From contig JAFKFG010000010.1 of assembly GCA_017307355.1 (NCBI GenBank), positions 1 to 64,000 on the forward strand: DNA of 64,000 bases, written 5' to 3'. The translations under genes and the position numbers were made by a program. The DNA is from Alphaproteobacteria bacterium. Its GTDB lineage: Bacteria; Pseudomonadota; Alphaproteobacteria; Micropepsales; Micropepsaceae. Position 1 is the first letter of the stretch. Every line of letters begins with the position of its first letter. A model generated the notes under the pieces. The model did not search any database, was not told the DNA's origin, and worked only from the letters and a program-made list of their open reading frames with translations. Shown here one piece after another: positions 52,201-60,778 of this stretch.

Positions 52201-53280
52201 CGGATCGTGAAGCTGGACGGCAAGGCCGGATCGGGCAGCATCGGCGGTGGCGGCACCGTCGACACCACGGCGCCGGGCTGGCCCGCCGATCTCACCATCG
52301 CCCTGCACGATGCGCGGCCCATCGTCAGCGACATGATGACGGCGTCACTGAACGGCGACCTGACCTTGAAAGGCGACGCATTGCGGGCGCTCACCTTGTC
52401 CGGAAAGCTGGACGTGCCTAAGGCCGAGATCAATATTCCGGATTCCTTCCCGCCAGAAGTCCGTACACTGAACATTCGTCGCCGGGGCCAGAAGCCGCCG
52501 CCTCCACCGCCCGCCACCACCGCCCTGGCGCTGGACCTGGCGGTCGCCACCAGCGGGCCGGTGATCGTGCGCGGCCATGGCATCGATGCGGATCTGGGCG
52601 GCGAGCTCAGCCTGAAAGGCAGCACCGGGGCGCCACAGGTGGGCGGCGGCTTCCAGATGCAGCGCGGCACTTTGACGGTGGCGGGCCAGATACTGAACTT
52701 CACCACCGGCAAGGTCAGTTTCGACGGCAGCGGCGTGCGCAGCCGTCTCGATCCCACGCTCGATTTCGTGGCGGAAACCAGTTCGGGCGGCGTCACCGCC
52801 ACCTTGACGGTGGGCGGCTATGCCTCCGCGCCCAAGATCACTTTGTCGAGTTCGCCGCAACTGCCCCAGGATGAAATCCTGGCGCGTCTTCTGTTCCAGC
52901 AAAGCTCCAAGCAATTGACGCCGCTGCAGATGGCGGGGATTGCCCAGGCGCTGGCCTCGCTCAGCGGCATCAGCAACGGTTTCGATCCGGTGGCCTCGAT
53001 CCGGGGCGGGCTGGGACTGGACCGGCTGGCGGTGAGCGGCGGCTCCGGCGTCACCACCGGCACCACGGTGGAAGCGGGCAAATATGTCTTCCGCAACATC
53101 TATGTTGGCGCCAAACAGGGCCTGTCCGGCGGCACCCAGGCCCAGGTGCAGATCGACATCACCCGCAACCTGAAAGCGGAGGCGACCATCAACGCGGCCC
53201 CCAATGCCACGGCAACCCAAGGCGCGGGCGCCCAGGACATGGGCGGCACCTTGGGCCTCTCCTATCAGTTCGAATATTAG
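49264..53280 (+). CDS. tamB: TamB: inner membrane translocation and assembly module
   Basis: A 1338-residue protein with an N-terminal helix (about residues 14-33, GTLAGLCIALALMLRTPPGHR) and a long beta-helical hydrophobic groove of the AsmA/TamB type spanning the periplasm. The C-terminal DUF490 domain has LTVGGYASAPKITLSSSPQLPQDEILARLLFQQSSKQLTPLQ and ends GLSYQFEY with an aromatic residue that docks to TamA. A proline-rich loop (PPPPPPATT, about residue 1080) interrupts the DUF490 region. It begins in the TTGA overlap with tamA, so the two are translationally coupled. Confidence 0.93.
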   Translation: MSEERQKRIVRILRWTGGTLAGLCIALALMLRTPPGHRLIEWTLAKATGGEVIVEGLDGALPANATARKIELRDAGGTWLRVTEAEIEWSPLTILSNHYEVMRVAAAKVAFLRRPLPSKPSQGASPRIDVYALSLPHIDIAPSLLGHRAMLAAKGSLNYTTIHEFGVDVAITRPGGNDHYILKGHVAADVIDGHAAIAESPDGLLGTVAGLPGLGPITLSADASGDRAANHIAFALTAGALTATGKGTISLAAGRTDLEFSAASSAMQLDASTGWASLAVDGHVHGAFDAPQVDATLHLTKLSLAGFTIAAADAQVRGEGGSADLTATAEGARLPDSKYAGVFAAKPFRLTAHADLKDPARPVTFQLRHALLALDGTAKTAGAQSATLDLSVPSLQPFAALAGTDLTGSARLKAAVARSGQQATIDLDGSIAANGMSLVARMLGRDATLKFHSLVSGSDVMDSRVRLHGAGFDANVEGGFRAGRLEYRVSTALNDLARLSPVLTGTAEIRGTVAGIPAQALLDLSGSADMASRGFARQRIALRARATGLPNPANARITADGRLDDAALALAADWTAKGPSSSVTGHDAKLSLNWKSLVSRAAITVPQKGPLAGHIALDAADLNDLATFTGLTMGGNLHATGDLSGQGGKQSVALRLNAGAVKLDSITLSAATLDGIIVDAFGTPRINARLNARDFAMAGVTGSATGALDGALDKLALSLTGDLKDTQGLPAHVTASVSANLPKSQVQLTQLAANWRGEDLALTAPANFDLAGGVAVDRLALKAAGGSIVAEGRLMPKLALAASVDAIHLASFRSFAPNLGAEGTLSARAQLTGTIAAPFGSVSLNGKDLRVAGYSRRLAAAALDAEARLNGATAQVNAKLSAGESVAMTLQGTAPLSPDQSLNLHAAGSADLTLLNPLLTAAGRQVKGRLILDGTVAGPMAAPRLSGTAALKGAEYQDAIQGLRIQDIAADLKADNGVIRIVKLDGKAGSGSIGGGGTVDTTAPGWPADLTIALHDARPIVSDMMTASLNGDLTLKGDALRALTLSGKLDVPKAEINIPDSFPPEVRTLNIRRRGQKPPPPPPATTALALDLAVATSGPVIVRGHGIDADLGGELSLKGSTGAPQVGGGFQMQRGTLTVAGQILNFTTGKVSFDGSGVRSRLDPTLDFVAETSSGGVTATLTVGGYASAPKITLSSSPQLPQDEILARLLFQQSSKQLTPLQMAGIAQALASLSGISNGFDPVASIRGGLGLDRLAVSGGSGVTTGTTVEAGKYVFRNIYVGAKQGLSGGTQAQVQIDITRNLKAEATINAAPNATATQGAGAQDMGGTLGLSYQFEY

Positions 53281-53290
53281 TGGAACGGTG

Positions 53291-54127
53291 ATGCGCCCCA
53301 GATTCCTTCTCGCCATCCTGGGGCTGGTTTTCGCGCTCGGATTGGGGCTGACGCTGGACGCTTTCTGGTGGGAGCCGTCGTCCATCCGCCTCGCGCGTCA
53401 TGACGTGACGGTCGATGCGCCGTTCCTCAAAGGCATGACCATCGCCGTGATCAGCGATCTGCATGCGGGCGCGCCTTATATCGACGAGGCCAAGATCGAC
53501 CGGATCGTGGCGATGACCAATGCCGCGCATCCCGACATCATCCTGCTCACCGGCGATTATGTGACCGAGGATGGGCTGTTCAGCCATCACATGCCGGTGG
53601 AGGCAATCGTGGCGCATCTGAAGCGGCTCCGCGCGCCCATGGGCGTCTATTCGGTCCTGGGCAATCACGATCATTGGGAAAACGGGCCGCGCATTGCCGG
53701 CCTGTTCCGCGCCGCCGGCATTCCCGACCTGGAAAATGCGGCGCTGGCGCTTCGCGGGCCGCATGGCGATTTTTTTCTGGTGGGAATCGGCGATTATCAC
53801 AGCGGCCAATCGCATCCGCCCCGCGTTTTCCGTCATCTGCCGGCGGATGCTCCGGCTCTTTGCTATACCCATTCGCCGGATTCGCTGCCGATCCTGCCGA
53901 GGAACTGCGCCTTGACCTTGGCGGGCCATACCCATGGCGGCCAGATCTGGCTGCCTTTCTGGGGACGGCCCGCGGTGGCTCTGGCCTCGATGTATGGCCA
54001 ACGCTATGCCATCGGCACGGTGCGCGAAGACGGCAAGACCATGTTCGTCTCCTCCGGCATCGGCACCAGCCTGATCCCGGCACGGTTCGGCGTACCGCCG
54101 GAAATTTCGTTCCTGACGGTACACTGA
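53291..54127 (+). CDS. Membrane-anchored metallophosphoesterase (YkuE/LpxH-type)
   Basis: A 278-residue calcineurin-like phosphoesterase with an N-terminal helix (residues 4-22, FLLAILGLVFALGLGLTLD). The metal ligands are VISDLHAG, LTGDYV, LGNHDHWE and LAGHTHGGQIWLPFWGRP, all intact. The pattern is like YkuE and the UDP-2,3-diacylglucosamine pyrophosphatase-like enzymes, so the substrate may be a lipid or nucleotide at the membrane. It starts at ATG 53291, 10 bases after tamB's stop, so it is probably in the tam operon; an envelope role is inferred. Confidence 0.88.
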   Translation: MRPRFLLAILGLVFALGLGLTLDAFWWEPSSIRLARHDVTVDAPFLKGMTIAVISDLHAGAPYIDEAKIDRIVAMTNAAHPDIILLTGDYVTEDGLFSHHMPVEAIVAHLKRLRAPMGVYSVLGNHDHWENGPRIAGLFRAAGIPDLENAALALRGPHGDFFLVGIGDYHSGQSHPPRVFRHLPADAPALCYTHSPDSLPILPRNCALTLAGHTHGGQIWLPFWGRPAVALASMYGQRYAIGTVREDGKTMFVSSGIGTSLIPARFGVPPEISFLTVH

Positions 54128-54136
54128 ACGTCGCAA

Positions 54137-54211
54137 GCTTCGACAAGCTCATGCTTCGACAAGCTCAGCATGAGGAAGGTGACTTGTCCTCGCCCTGAGC
54201 CCGTCGAAAGC
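54137..54211. repeat. Extragenic palindromic element
   Basis: A direct duplication of GCTTCGACAAGCTCA (54137-54151 and 54153-54167) is followed by a reverse-complement-like GAGGACAAG region and CCCTGAGCCCGTCGAA. TTCGACaagCTCAG and TTCGACgggCTCAG face each other, giving arms of about 22 bases with mismatches. It lies between the convergent metallophosphoesterase and PadR genes. Confidence 0.65.
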
Positions 54212-54250
54212 TAAGCCAACGCTGCGAGCGTGAGCGAGCAGCCGGACGGA

Positions 54251-54841
54251 TTAGCTTCGCTCGATCTTCTGGGTCGCTTCATCCAGAAGCGCCGCGATCT
54301 TGTGCATCAGCTCGTCGTTGTCGGAACGCGCCACTTTCTCCGCCAGCGCCGCATGCAGGTTGCGCAAGGCGCGGCGCACGGGCGCGCGATCGCCGCGCTG
54401 GGCGGATTTCAGTTCGGCCAGCCGGGCGAGAAGGGTGGCGACATCGTCCTTCTTCTCCGCCAGATGCTGGGTGCCTTCCGGGGTGGCGGCATAGACCTTG
54501 CGCGTGCCCGGCGCATCGCTTTCCACGATCAGGCCCATATCCTGCAGCATGGTGAGGGTGGGATAGACCATGCCCGGACTGGGCGCGTATTCGCCGCCGG
54601 TGCGTTCCTCGATCTCGCGGATCAGGTCGTAGCCGTGACGGGGCTGTTCGGCGATCAGCGAAAGCAGTACCAGGCGCAGCTCCTCGGAGTCGTAAAGCCC
54701 CCGCCGCCGGCCCCCTTCGCCGCCGCCACCCATGCCCCGGCCGAAATGATGTCCGAAGCCGAAACCGCCCCGGAAGCGTCCGCCGCGCGGCCCGCAATGC
54801 CGATAACCATTTGATTCTTCGTGATTTCTTGAGTGCCACAT
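54251..54841 (-). CDS. PadR family transcriptional regulator with Gly/His-rich N-terminus
   Basis: A 196-residue regulator. Residues 55-130 form the PadR winged helix-turn-helix: LRLVLLSLIAEQPRHGYDLIREIEERTGGEYAPSPGMVYPTLTMLQDMGLIVESDAPGTRKVYAATPEG. The C-terminal helix pair dimerises. The N-terminal 45 residues (SRNHEESNGYRHCGPRGGRFRGGFGFGHHFGRGMGGGGEGGRRRG) are rich in glycine, histidine and arginine with one cysteine, and could bind metal or heme. An AT-rich operator-like palindrome cluster just upstream suggests autoregulation. The cupin gene lies divergently upstream. Confidence 0.88.
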   Translation of the reverse strand: MWHSRNHEESNGYRHCGPRGGRFRGGFGFGHHFGRGMGGGGEGGRRRGLYDSEELRLVLLSLIAEQPRHGYDLIREIEERTGGEYAPSPGMVYPTLTMLQDMGLIVESDAPGTRKVYAATPEGTQHLAEKKDDVATLLARLAELKSAQRGDRAPVRRALRNLHAALAEKVARSDNDELMHKIAALLDEATQKIERS

Positions 54842-54868
54842 GCAATTTTCTCCTCTTCTGTAGCACAG

Positions 54869-54894
54869 TATAGATATATCTAGATCATTCTAGA
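54869..54894. promoter_or_regulatory. Putative PadR operator
   Basis: TAGATATATCTA (54871-54882) is a perfect 12-bp palindrome. TCTAGA occurs at 54879-54884 and again at 54889-54894. The run is very AT-rich against the surrounding GC and lies about 30-50 bases upstream of the padR start on the divergent strand. Confidence 0.65.
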
Positions 54895-54981
54895 ACAAGA
54901 GGTGCAAGCAAAAATCTACCCCTCCAGGCATTCTTCCGAATTGCCGATTTGCTGAGAGCGGCCATCGCCGAAGGAACTCCG

Positions 54982-55294
54982 ATGCTTCGCACCTTCTACG
55001 CTGCGTTTCCCGCCGCCGCCCTCACGACCCCTGGAAAAGATCTTCGAGAATGACCGGATAGTGGTGTCGCGCTTCAGCTGGCCGCCGGGCGTGCCGGTGC
55101 CGATGCATCATCACGACAAGGATACGGTGATGGTGTTCCGCCATGACGGTCCCATCCGCTCCACCGGTCCGGACGGCAAGAGCGAGATCTTGGATTCCCG
55201 CAAAGACCAGATCATGTTCAGCAAGGCGGGCCGCAATCATATCGAGCTTCTGGCCTGCGACCGCCAAAGCGCGGTGATGAGGGAATTGAAATAG
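54982..55294 (+). CDS. Small cupin-like protein, probable frameshift near its start
   Basis: The main frame gives PLEKIFENDRIVVSRFSWPPGVPVPMHHHDKDTVMVFRHDGPIRSTGPDGKSEILDSRKDQIMFSKAGRNHIELLACDRQSAVMRELK, a short cupin-like barrel with a HHHDKD motif as in metal-binding cupins. The frame has no ATG upstream of PVPMHHH; the only initiation codons are GTG 55061 and similar, which would drop the first strand. ATG 54982 (MLRTFYAAFPAAALTT) is followed by a frame change, and deleting one C from the CCCC at 55028-55031 joins it to LEKIFEND. So I infer a one-base shift. It lies beside the PadR gene and may be its target (inference). Cupin identity moderate. Confidence 0.5.
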
Positions 55295-55371
55295 CGGCTG
55301 TTAACGCCTTGGCCGGGATTTTTGCCGTTCGTCCGCTCGCCGGGATAGAGTGCGCCGGGGCGAGGGCGGGC

Positions 55372-58300
55372 ATGATCATCCGAATTTTGCTGACTTCTCT
55401 GGCGGCGCTGTGGCTGCTGGCGCTTCCCGCCCGCGCAGATACCGACGCTGTCCTCAAAAACGCGGCGTTGCAGTATCGGCAGGGTCGCGTGCTGGACGCG
55501 GAAGCGGCGCTGACCGCCGCACTGTCTTCGGCGGCAAATCCTGGCGAACGCTGGGCCCTGGCCAATTTTCTCACCGACATCTGCGCTTATTCCTTCGATT
55601 ATGCTTGCATCGTCGCAAGCCAGAAAAGCCTGAGCGATGCCGCAAGCGTCTTGAATGCGCCCCAGGTGACAGCCGCCAAATTGGTTTTCGTCATCGCGTT
55701 CCAGAAATATCTGGAAGGCGATCTGGAGTTCTTCCGCAAGAATGGCGGCTTGGAATTCTCGTTGAAGATCGCCAATCCCCTGGCCGACCCGGCCATGGCC
55801 ACGCGGCTGTTCCTGCTCAATGCCGCGCTGGAGCAAAAGGCGGGCGATTTTTCCGCCGCTCACCGCATGATCGACCGCGCCTTTGCCAGTTTTCTGCGCA
55901 TCGACAGCGGCAAGGATGCGTTCGAGACTGCCGGCCTGCTGAAAGAGCTGATCTCGCTGGCGCTGGCGAACCATGACGCGGCCCGCGCGCTCAACTGGGC
56001 GCTGATCGGCGAACCCATCATCCGCGCAGGGCTTTCGCCCGCCAGTTTCGACTATGCCGATTATCTGACGATCACCGCCCAGATCGCCGAGATCCTCACC
56101 ATCACCGGCGATCCCGCCCGCGATGCGCTGGACAAGGCGATGGACGCGACGGCCCGGCTTCAGATCGCACCCGGTCTCAAGGATGGGCTTGTCTCCGCCC
56201 TGGCGATCAACCAGGCCGCGCTTTATGGCCTCAGGGGCGACAAGGCGGCAATGCAGGCGCATCTCGGCGCCAGCCCCTATGCCGCGCGCCGCGCCGCCAT
56301 CATCGCCCGGGGCGGTTTTTCGGATTTCGACGAACTTTATTATGCGGCGGCGGAGATTTTCTTCGACGCACTCGGCGCGAAGACGCCGGATCCGGCCTGG
56401 AGGCCCCTGTTCGAGAAAAATCCGTCCTGGACCCTGGGCACCGATCTGGCCGCGCAGCAGCGCATCTACACCAAGGTGGCGTTGGCGTTGCTGAATACGA
56501 AAGCGGCTCCCGAGGCGGCGCGCGGGATGCTCAAGGACGCGGCCCGCGAAAGCCTGGCCCAGTTCGAGCGGGGTCGCGGCGATATCCGGGCGTTCGCGCT
56601 GCCGACCTTGCTGGACCGCCTGTCGCTGGCCATCGCGATCGGGACGATGCCGCCCGAACCCAAAGCCGCCGACGCCGATCTCTTGCTGAGCAGCCTGGAA
56701 CTGCTCGGCCGCAATCCCCGCTATACGGTCTCGGACACGCTGACGGTGCTGGCGGCGCAACAGACCGATACGCAGCGTCATGCCGCTCATGCGCTGCTGC
56801 GGCTTGCCGACCGCCAGAAAGATTGGGAAGCGCGGCAGTTGAAGGCGCTGGCCGCGCGCATGGCGGCGCGTCAGCCCTTTCCCGCCCAGGATTTTACGCC
56901 GCAATTCACCGCCCAGAGTTTCGCCGACAGCCTGGCGCGCATGACGCGGGGGGTGAATGCGCCGCCCACAAGGCTGCCATCGGCCGGCGAATTGCAGGCG
57001 GCACTGGCGGCCGACGAAGCGTTCATCGGTATCGTCCAGGGGGTGCGCGTCTGTGTCCGCAGGGACGGACTCTGGATTCAGCGCATGGCGGTGGATTCCG
57101 GCCAGCTCATCTTGGACGTCAAGCTGCTGTCCGCGTCGTTGTCGGCCCAGAATGCGCCTTCGGCAAAGCTGGACGCGCAATATCCCGCTGCCGCCGCCAT
57201 GCGGCTTTATCATCTTCTGTTCGATGGGTTGGAGCCCTGCCTCAACGGGGCGCGTCATTTGATCTATTTTCCGCCGGGAGAGGTTGCCGCCATTCCGCTT
57301 GCCGCGCTGCTGCGCGAGGAACCGCCCAAGAGCGAAGACGGCTACGATCTTTCCCGGGCGCATTGGCTGATCCTGGATTATGCGGTGTCCACGGTGACCT
57401 CGGTGCGCGATTTTCTGTCCGCGCGCAGTCTTTCCCGGGCCCTGGCGCGTCGTCCCGGCGGCGGGCTGGCTTTTGCCGGGATCGGCGATCCCAAATTGCG
57501 CGGTCCGGCCGCCGGGCCGATGAGGGACATGCCGGAATTGCCGGAAACCGGCGAGGAAGTGACCGCCATCGCAAAACTCTTCCCCGCCGGAACCGATCTC
57601 AAGCTGGGTGATGCGGCCAGCGAAGAGAATGTCCGCAGCCTGCCGCTCGATCAATTTCAGATTCTGCATTTCGCCACGCATGGCCTTTTGCGCGACGATA
57701 TCGACGGGCTGTCGGAAGCGGCCTTGGTCTTCACCCCCGAGGACACCGCCAATCCCTTCGACGACGGGCTGCTGACGGCCAGCGAGGTGGCGAACTTGAA
57801 TCTGGCGGCACGGCTGGTGGTTCTCTCCGCCTGCAACACGGCGAATTTCGATCCCACCATCTTCACCTCCCAGCTTCAGGGATTGAGCAGCGCTTTCGCG
57901 GCGGCGGGCGCGCCCACCACGGTGGCGTCGCTCTGGTCGGTGAACAGTCAGACCGGCATGCGGCTGATGGTGCGATTTTATCAGAAGCTTGTGGCCCCGG
58001 ATGCGCCCGGTGTGGCGAGCGCCCTGCAACAGGCCATGATCGAGACCTTGCGCGAAGCGCCGTCACCGGCCTTCGCCAATCCCCGCTTCTGGGCGCCTTT
58101 CATCGTGCTGGGCGATGGCGGCATCAGGATCGCCAAATCCCTGCCGCCGCCATCGCGCGACAGCCGGGTGGAGGTTTCGCGCGGCGGCGGCGAGATCATG
58201 GCGATGGCGGATAATGGCGGGGTGCTGGTGAGCTCGGAAATCGGTCCCATGGAAAATGGCCGCGCCAGCTCGCTGATCCGCGGGCGAGATGCCGGCGCGG

Positions 58301-59295
58301 TCGCCTGGACGATCGAAGACAAGCAAATCGGCGCGGGCGCGCTCGCCATGGGCTCGGACCGGAATTTCGCGGCCGGATATGTCTGGCGGGAAAAATCCGT
58401 TCCGGTCCTCAGGGCAATCTCGAAAGAGGGAAAGCTTTTGTGGCGGACGGAAATCGCTTCCCGCTTTGACAGCGCCGTGATCGCGTCCTTGGCGACGGCC
58501 CAAGAGAGCGTCTTCGCCGTGATCGCGCCTTTGACCAGCGATCCCGGGAAAATCGAGTTCGATCTGGTGCGCCTGGATTTCGCGGGACGGGAAATGGCAC
58601 GCCGTTCCGTCACCATGACGCGGCCCGATGCGCGCGCATCCACGGACCGGACGATTTTCGCGTCCGCGGTGCTGGGTGACAGCCTTTATCTCACGGCCAG
58701 CTATCCGCCGATCATTCCCGGCGCGATCCGCAACGATTTCGGTTTCATCTCGGTTTGCCATGGGGGACGCGGCGCGCGCGCCTACAAGATCAAGACCGGC
58801 GATCTTTCCGTGCAACAGGAAGCCGATCTCACTGGTCTGCGCATTCATGGCTTGCAGACCGACCAGGGGGCGCTGATTTTTGCCGGGTCTGTGCCCGAAG
58901 GCTGTGCCTGGAATAGCGAACAGGCACTGTTCGGAAGACTTGGCACCGATCTGAAGCCGCAGACTTTGTGGAAAGATGACGGGGCGTTTTATGGGCATCT
59001 GGTGTCGGTTACACCCGAGCCCGGCGGTTACGCGGCAATCGCCGATATCGCCGAGCCGCTGGACATCAGCCAACCGTCGCCCGTGAATCCTGCCGCGAAA
59101 TATCCCGACGGTTCGGGAGCGAGCCTTTCCGAGACCGTGCTGATCCGCTTCGACAAAAGAGGCGGCGTGCGGGAAAAACTCTTTTTGGGCAATGGGCTGC
59201 CGCAATATTCGCAAGGGCTGATCCGGACCGGTGCAGGCGGCATCACCGTCTTTGGCAGCGACGGATTTAATCCCTGGTTCGAACGCATTAACTGA
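55372..59295 (+). CDS. Large secreted CHAT-domain protease
   Basis: A 1307-residue protein with a signal peptide (residues 1-20, IIRILLTSLAALWLLALPARA). Residues about 25-560 are helical and TPR-like (ALQYRQGRVLDAEAALTAALSSAAN and similar). A CHAT protease follows at about 600-910: RHLIYFPPGEVAAIPLAALL, catalytic His770 in LHFATHGLL, Cys821 in LVVLSACNTANFD, and ASLWSVNSQTGMRLMVRFYQKL. The last 400 residues form a beta-rich region. CHAT domains are caspase-like cysteine proteases, common in cytosolic defence; a signal peptide is the notable feature here. A trypsin-like protease follows 78 bases later in the same direction. Confidence 0.9.
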   Translation: MIIRILLTSLAALWLLALPARADTDAVLKNAALQYRQGRVLDAEAALTAALSSAANPGERWALANFLTDICAYSFDYACIVASQKSLSDAASVLNAPQVTAAKLVFVIAFQKYLEGDLEFFRKNGGLEFSLKIANPLADPAMATRLFLLNAALEQKAGDFSAAHRMIDRAFASFLRIDSGKDAFETAGLLKELISLALANHDAARALNWALIGEPIIRAGLSPASFDYADYLTITAQIAEILTITGDPARDALDKAMDATARLQIAPGLKDGLVSALAINQAALYGLRGDKAAMQAHLGASPYAARRAAIIARGGFSDFDELYYAAAEIFFDALGAKTPDPAWRPLFEKNPSWTLGTDLAAQQRIYTKVALALLNTKAAPEAARGMLKDAARESLAQFERGRGDIRAFALPTLLDRLSLAIAIGTMPPEPKAADADLLLSSLELLGRNPRYTVSDTLTVLAAQQTDTQRHAAHALLRLADRQKDWEARQLKALAARMAARQPFPAQDFTPQFTAQSFADSLARMTRGVNAPPTRLPSAGELQAALAADEAFIGIVQGVRVCVRRDGLWIQRMAVDSGQLILDVKLLSASLSAQNAPSAKLDAQYPAAAAMRLYHLLFDGLEPCLNGARHLIYFPPGEVAAIPLAALLREEPPKSEDGYDLSRAHWLILDYAVSTVTSVRDFLSARSLSRALARRPGGGLAFAGIGDPKLRGPAAGPMRDMPELPETGEEVTAIAKLFPAGTDLKLGDAASEENVRSLPLDQFQILHFATHGLLRDDIDGLSEAALVFTPEDTANPFDDGLLTASEVANLNLAARLVVLSACNTANFDPTIFTSQLQGLSSAFAAAGAPTTVASLWSVNSQTGMRLMVRFYQKLVAPDAPGVASALQQAMIETLREAPSPAFANPRFWAPFIVLGDGGIRIAKSLPPPSRDSRVEVSRGGGEIMAMADNGGVLVSSEIGPMENGRASSLIRGRDAGAVAWTIEDKQIGAGALAMGSDRNFAAGYVWREKSVPVLRAISKEGKLLWRTEIASRFDSAVIASLATAQESVFAVIAPLTSDPGKIEFDLVRLDFAGREMARRSVTMTRPDARASTDRTIFASAVLGDSLYLTASYPPIIPGAIRNDFGFISVCHGGRGARAYKIKTGDLSVQQEADLTGLRIHGLQTDQGALIFAGSVPEGCAWNSEQALFGRLGTDLKPQTLWKDDGAFYGHLVSVTPEPGGYAAIADIAEPLDISQPSPVNPAAKYPDGSGASLSETVLIRFDKRGGVREKLFLGNGLPQYSQGLIRTGAGGITVFGSDGFNPWFERIN

Positions 59296-59373
59296 ACCCG
59301 GCTTTCCGCTGGATTTCCACAATCGGCGCGATACAGTCTCGCCCGCGCTGGTTGCAGCCCTGGGGGGACAAAA

Positions 59374-60609
59374 ATGACGCGCCATATTCGCTTCGCTTGT
59401 ATGGGTCTGGCCCTTCTGGTGTTTGCCCCCAACGCCCTGCTGCAGGCCGCCGAGCCGCCCGGTCCTGGTGCCATGCCTGAAGCCGGCAAGGCCGGCGTAT
59501 TCGCCGGACCCAAAAGCACCATCACTGGCTGGAAGGGCATCAGCCCCAAGGCGGCGGGCGCCGCGCTTATGGGGCTGCGCGCCGACACCACGACCGTGCG
59601 CGGCGGCGCGGAATCGGCGATCTACCGTAAGATCGCGCCTTCTGTCGTGCTGGTGGTGACCGATAAGGGGCTGGGATCCGGTTCGCTGATTTCCGAGGAC
59701 GGGCAGATCCTCACCAACTATCACGTGATCGCAGGCTTCGATCAGGTGAACGTCATTCTCAAGCCGGAAAAGGAAGGCGACAAGCTCACCCCGGCCCAAG
59801 CCATCGCCGCCGATGTCATCAAGGTCGATCCCGCCACCGATCTGGCACTGCTGAAGATGCGCACCGCGCCGCCGACCGATCGTATCCCTGTGACGTTCGG
59901 GGACTTCGCGAAAGTCACCGTGGGCGACGATGTCAACGCCATCGGTCATCCGGAAGGCGAGGTGTGGACCTTTACCAAGGGCTATGTCAGCCAGATTCGC
60001 CGCGATTACAAATGGAAGGTCGACGGCATCGAACATCAGGCGGACGTGATCCAGACACAGACGCCGATCAATCCGGGCAACTCCGGTGGCCCGCTGCTGG
60101 ATAGCAAGGGCGCGTTGATCGGCGTTAATTCTTTCGTCTCCACCGAAGGCCAGAATCTCAGCTACGCTGTCGGCGTGGACGTCGTGCAGGCATTCATCAA
60201 GAACCCGGCGCGCGTCACCGTGGCGGCGGCGACCGCCGAAGCCGCGAAACCCAAATGCGAGCCGCATCTGGTGTTCGAGGGTCGCACCAAGGAGAATGAT
60301 GGCTCGGTGCGCCGCTATGACATGTTCTGTCACGGCAGGGTCGATCTCGCGATCCTGCTGCCGGACGACACCAAGCAGCCAATGGTCGCCTTTATCGACA
60401 CGGTGGGCAGCGGCAAGCCCGACGGCCAGATTCTCAGCTACCACCGGGACGGGCACTGGGACATTTCCTATTGGGACAGCAAGCACACCGGTCATTGGGA
60501 CATGATCGGCTACCATCCCGACGGCAAGCTCAAGCCGACCAGCTTCGGCCCCTATATTCCCGAAAAGGGCGCGCCGAGCGCCGCCAATTCGGAAAATTCC
60601 GGCAAATAG
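59374..60609 (+). CDS. Secreted trypsin-like serine protease (DegP-like domain, no PDZ)
   Basis: A 411-residue protein with a signal peptide (residues 1-25, ending NALLQAAE). The S1 triad is His117 (ILTNYHVIAG), Asp156 (DPATDLALLK) and Ser237 (INPGNSGGPLLD), as in DegP/HtrA, but no PDZ domain follows. The C-terminal region (residues 290-411: CEPHLVFEGRTKENDGSVRRYDMFCHGRVDL and ISYWDSKHTGHWDMIGYHPDGK) is of unknown fold. It lies 78 bases after the CHAT gene, so a shared transcript is likely. The CHAT protein could be its substrate or activator; this is a hypothesis only. Confidence 0.9.
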   Translation: MTRHIRFACMGLALLVFAPNALLQAAEPPGPGAMPEAGKAGVFAGPKSTITGWKGISPKAAGAALMGLRADTTTVRGGAESAIYRKIAPSVVLVVTDKGLGSGSLISEDGQILTNYHVIAGFDQVNVILKPEKEGDKLTPAQAIAADVIKVDPATDLALLKMRTAPPTDRIPVTFGDFAKVTVGDDVNAIGHPEGEVWTFTKGYVSQIRRDYKWKVDGIEHQADVIQTQTPINPGNSGGPLLDSKGALIGVNSFVSTEGQNLSYAVGVDVVQAFIKNPARVTVAAATAEAAKPKCEPHLVFEGRTKENDGSVRRYDMFCHGRVDLAILLPDDTKQPMVAFIDTVGSGKPDGQILSYHRDGHWDISYWDSKHTGHWDMIGYHPDGKLKPTSFGPYIPEKGAPSAANSENSGK

Positions 60610-60778
60610 GCGGACCCGGCGCTCCGCGTGGGCGCATTTGCGGCAATACTCGCCCCAGGGGCTGGAATTTTTCGATTTTCTCTTATAGAATCAACCGCTT
60701 GCAATCTGTAATTTCGTTGGTAAGGGGGGGTTAACTCTATTGGTTGACAATCCGGCCATAAGTTTACGGGGCAAAAGC

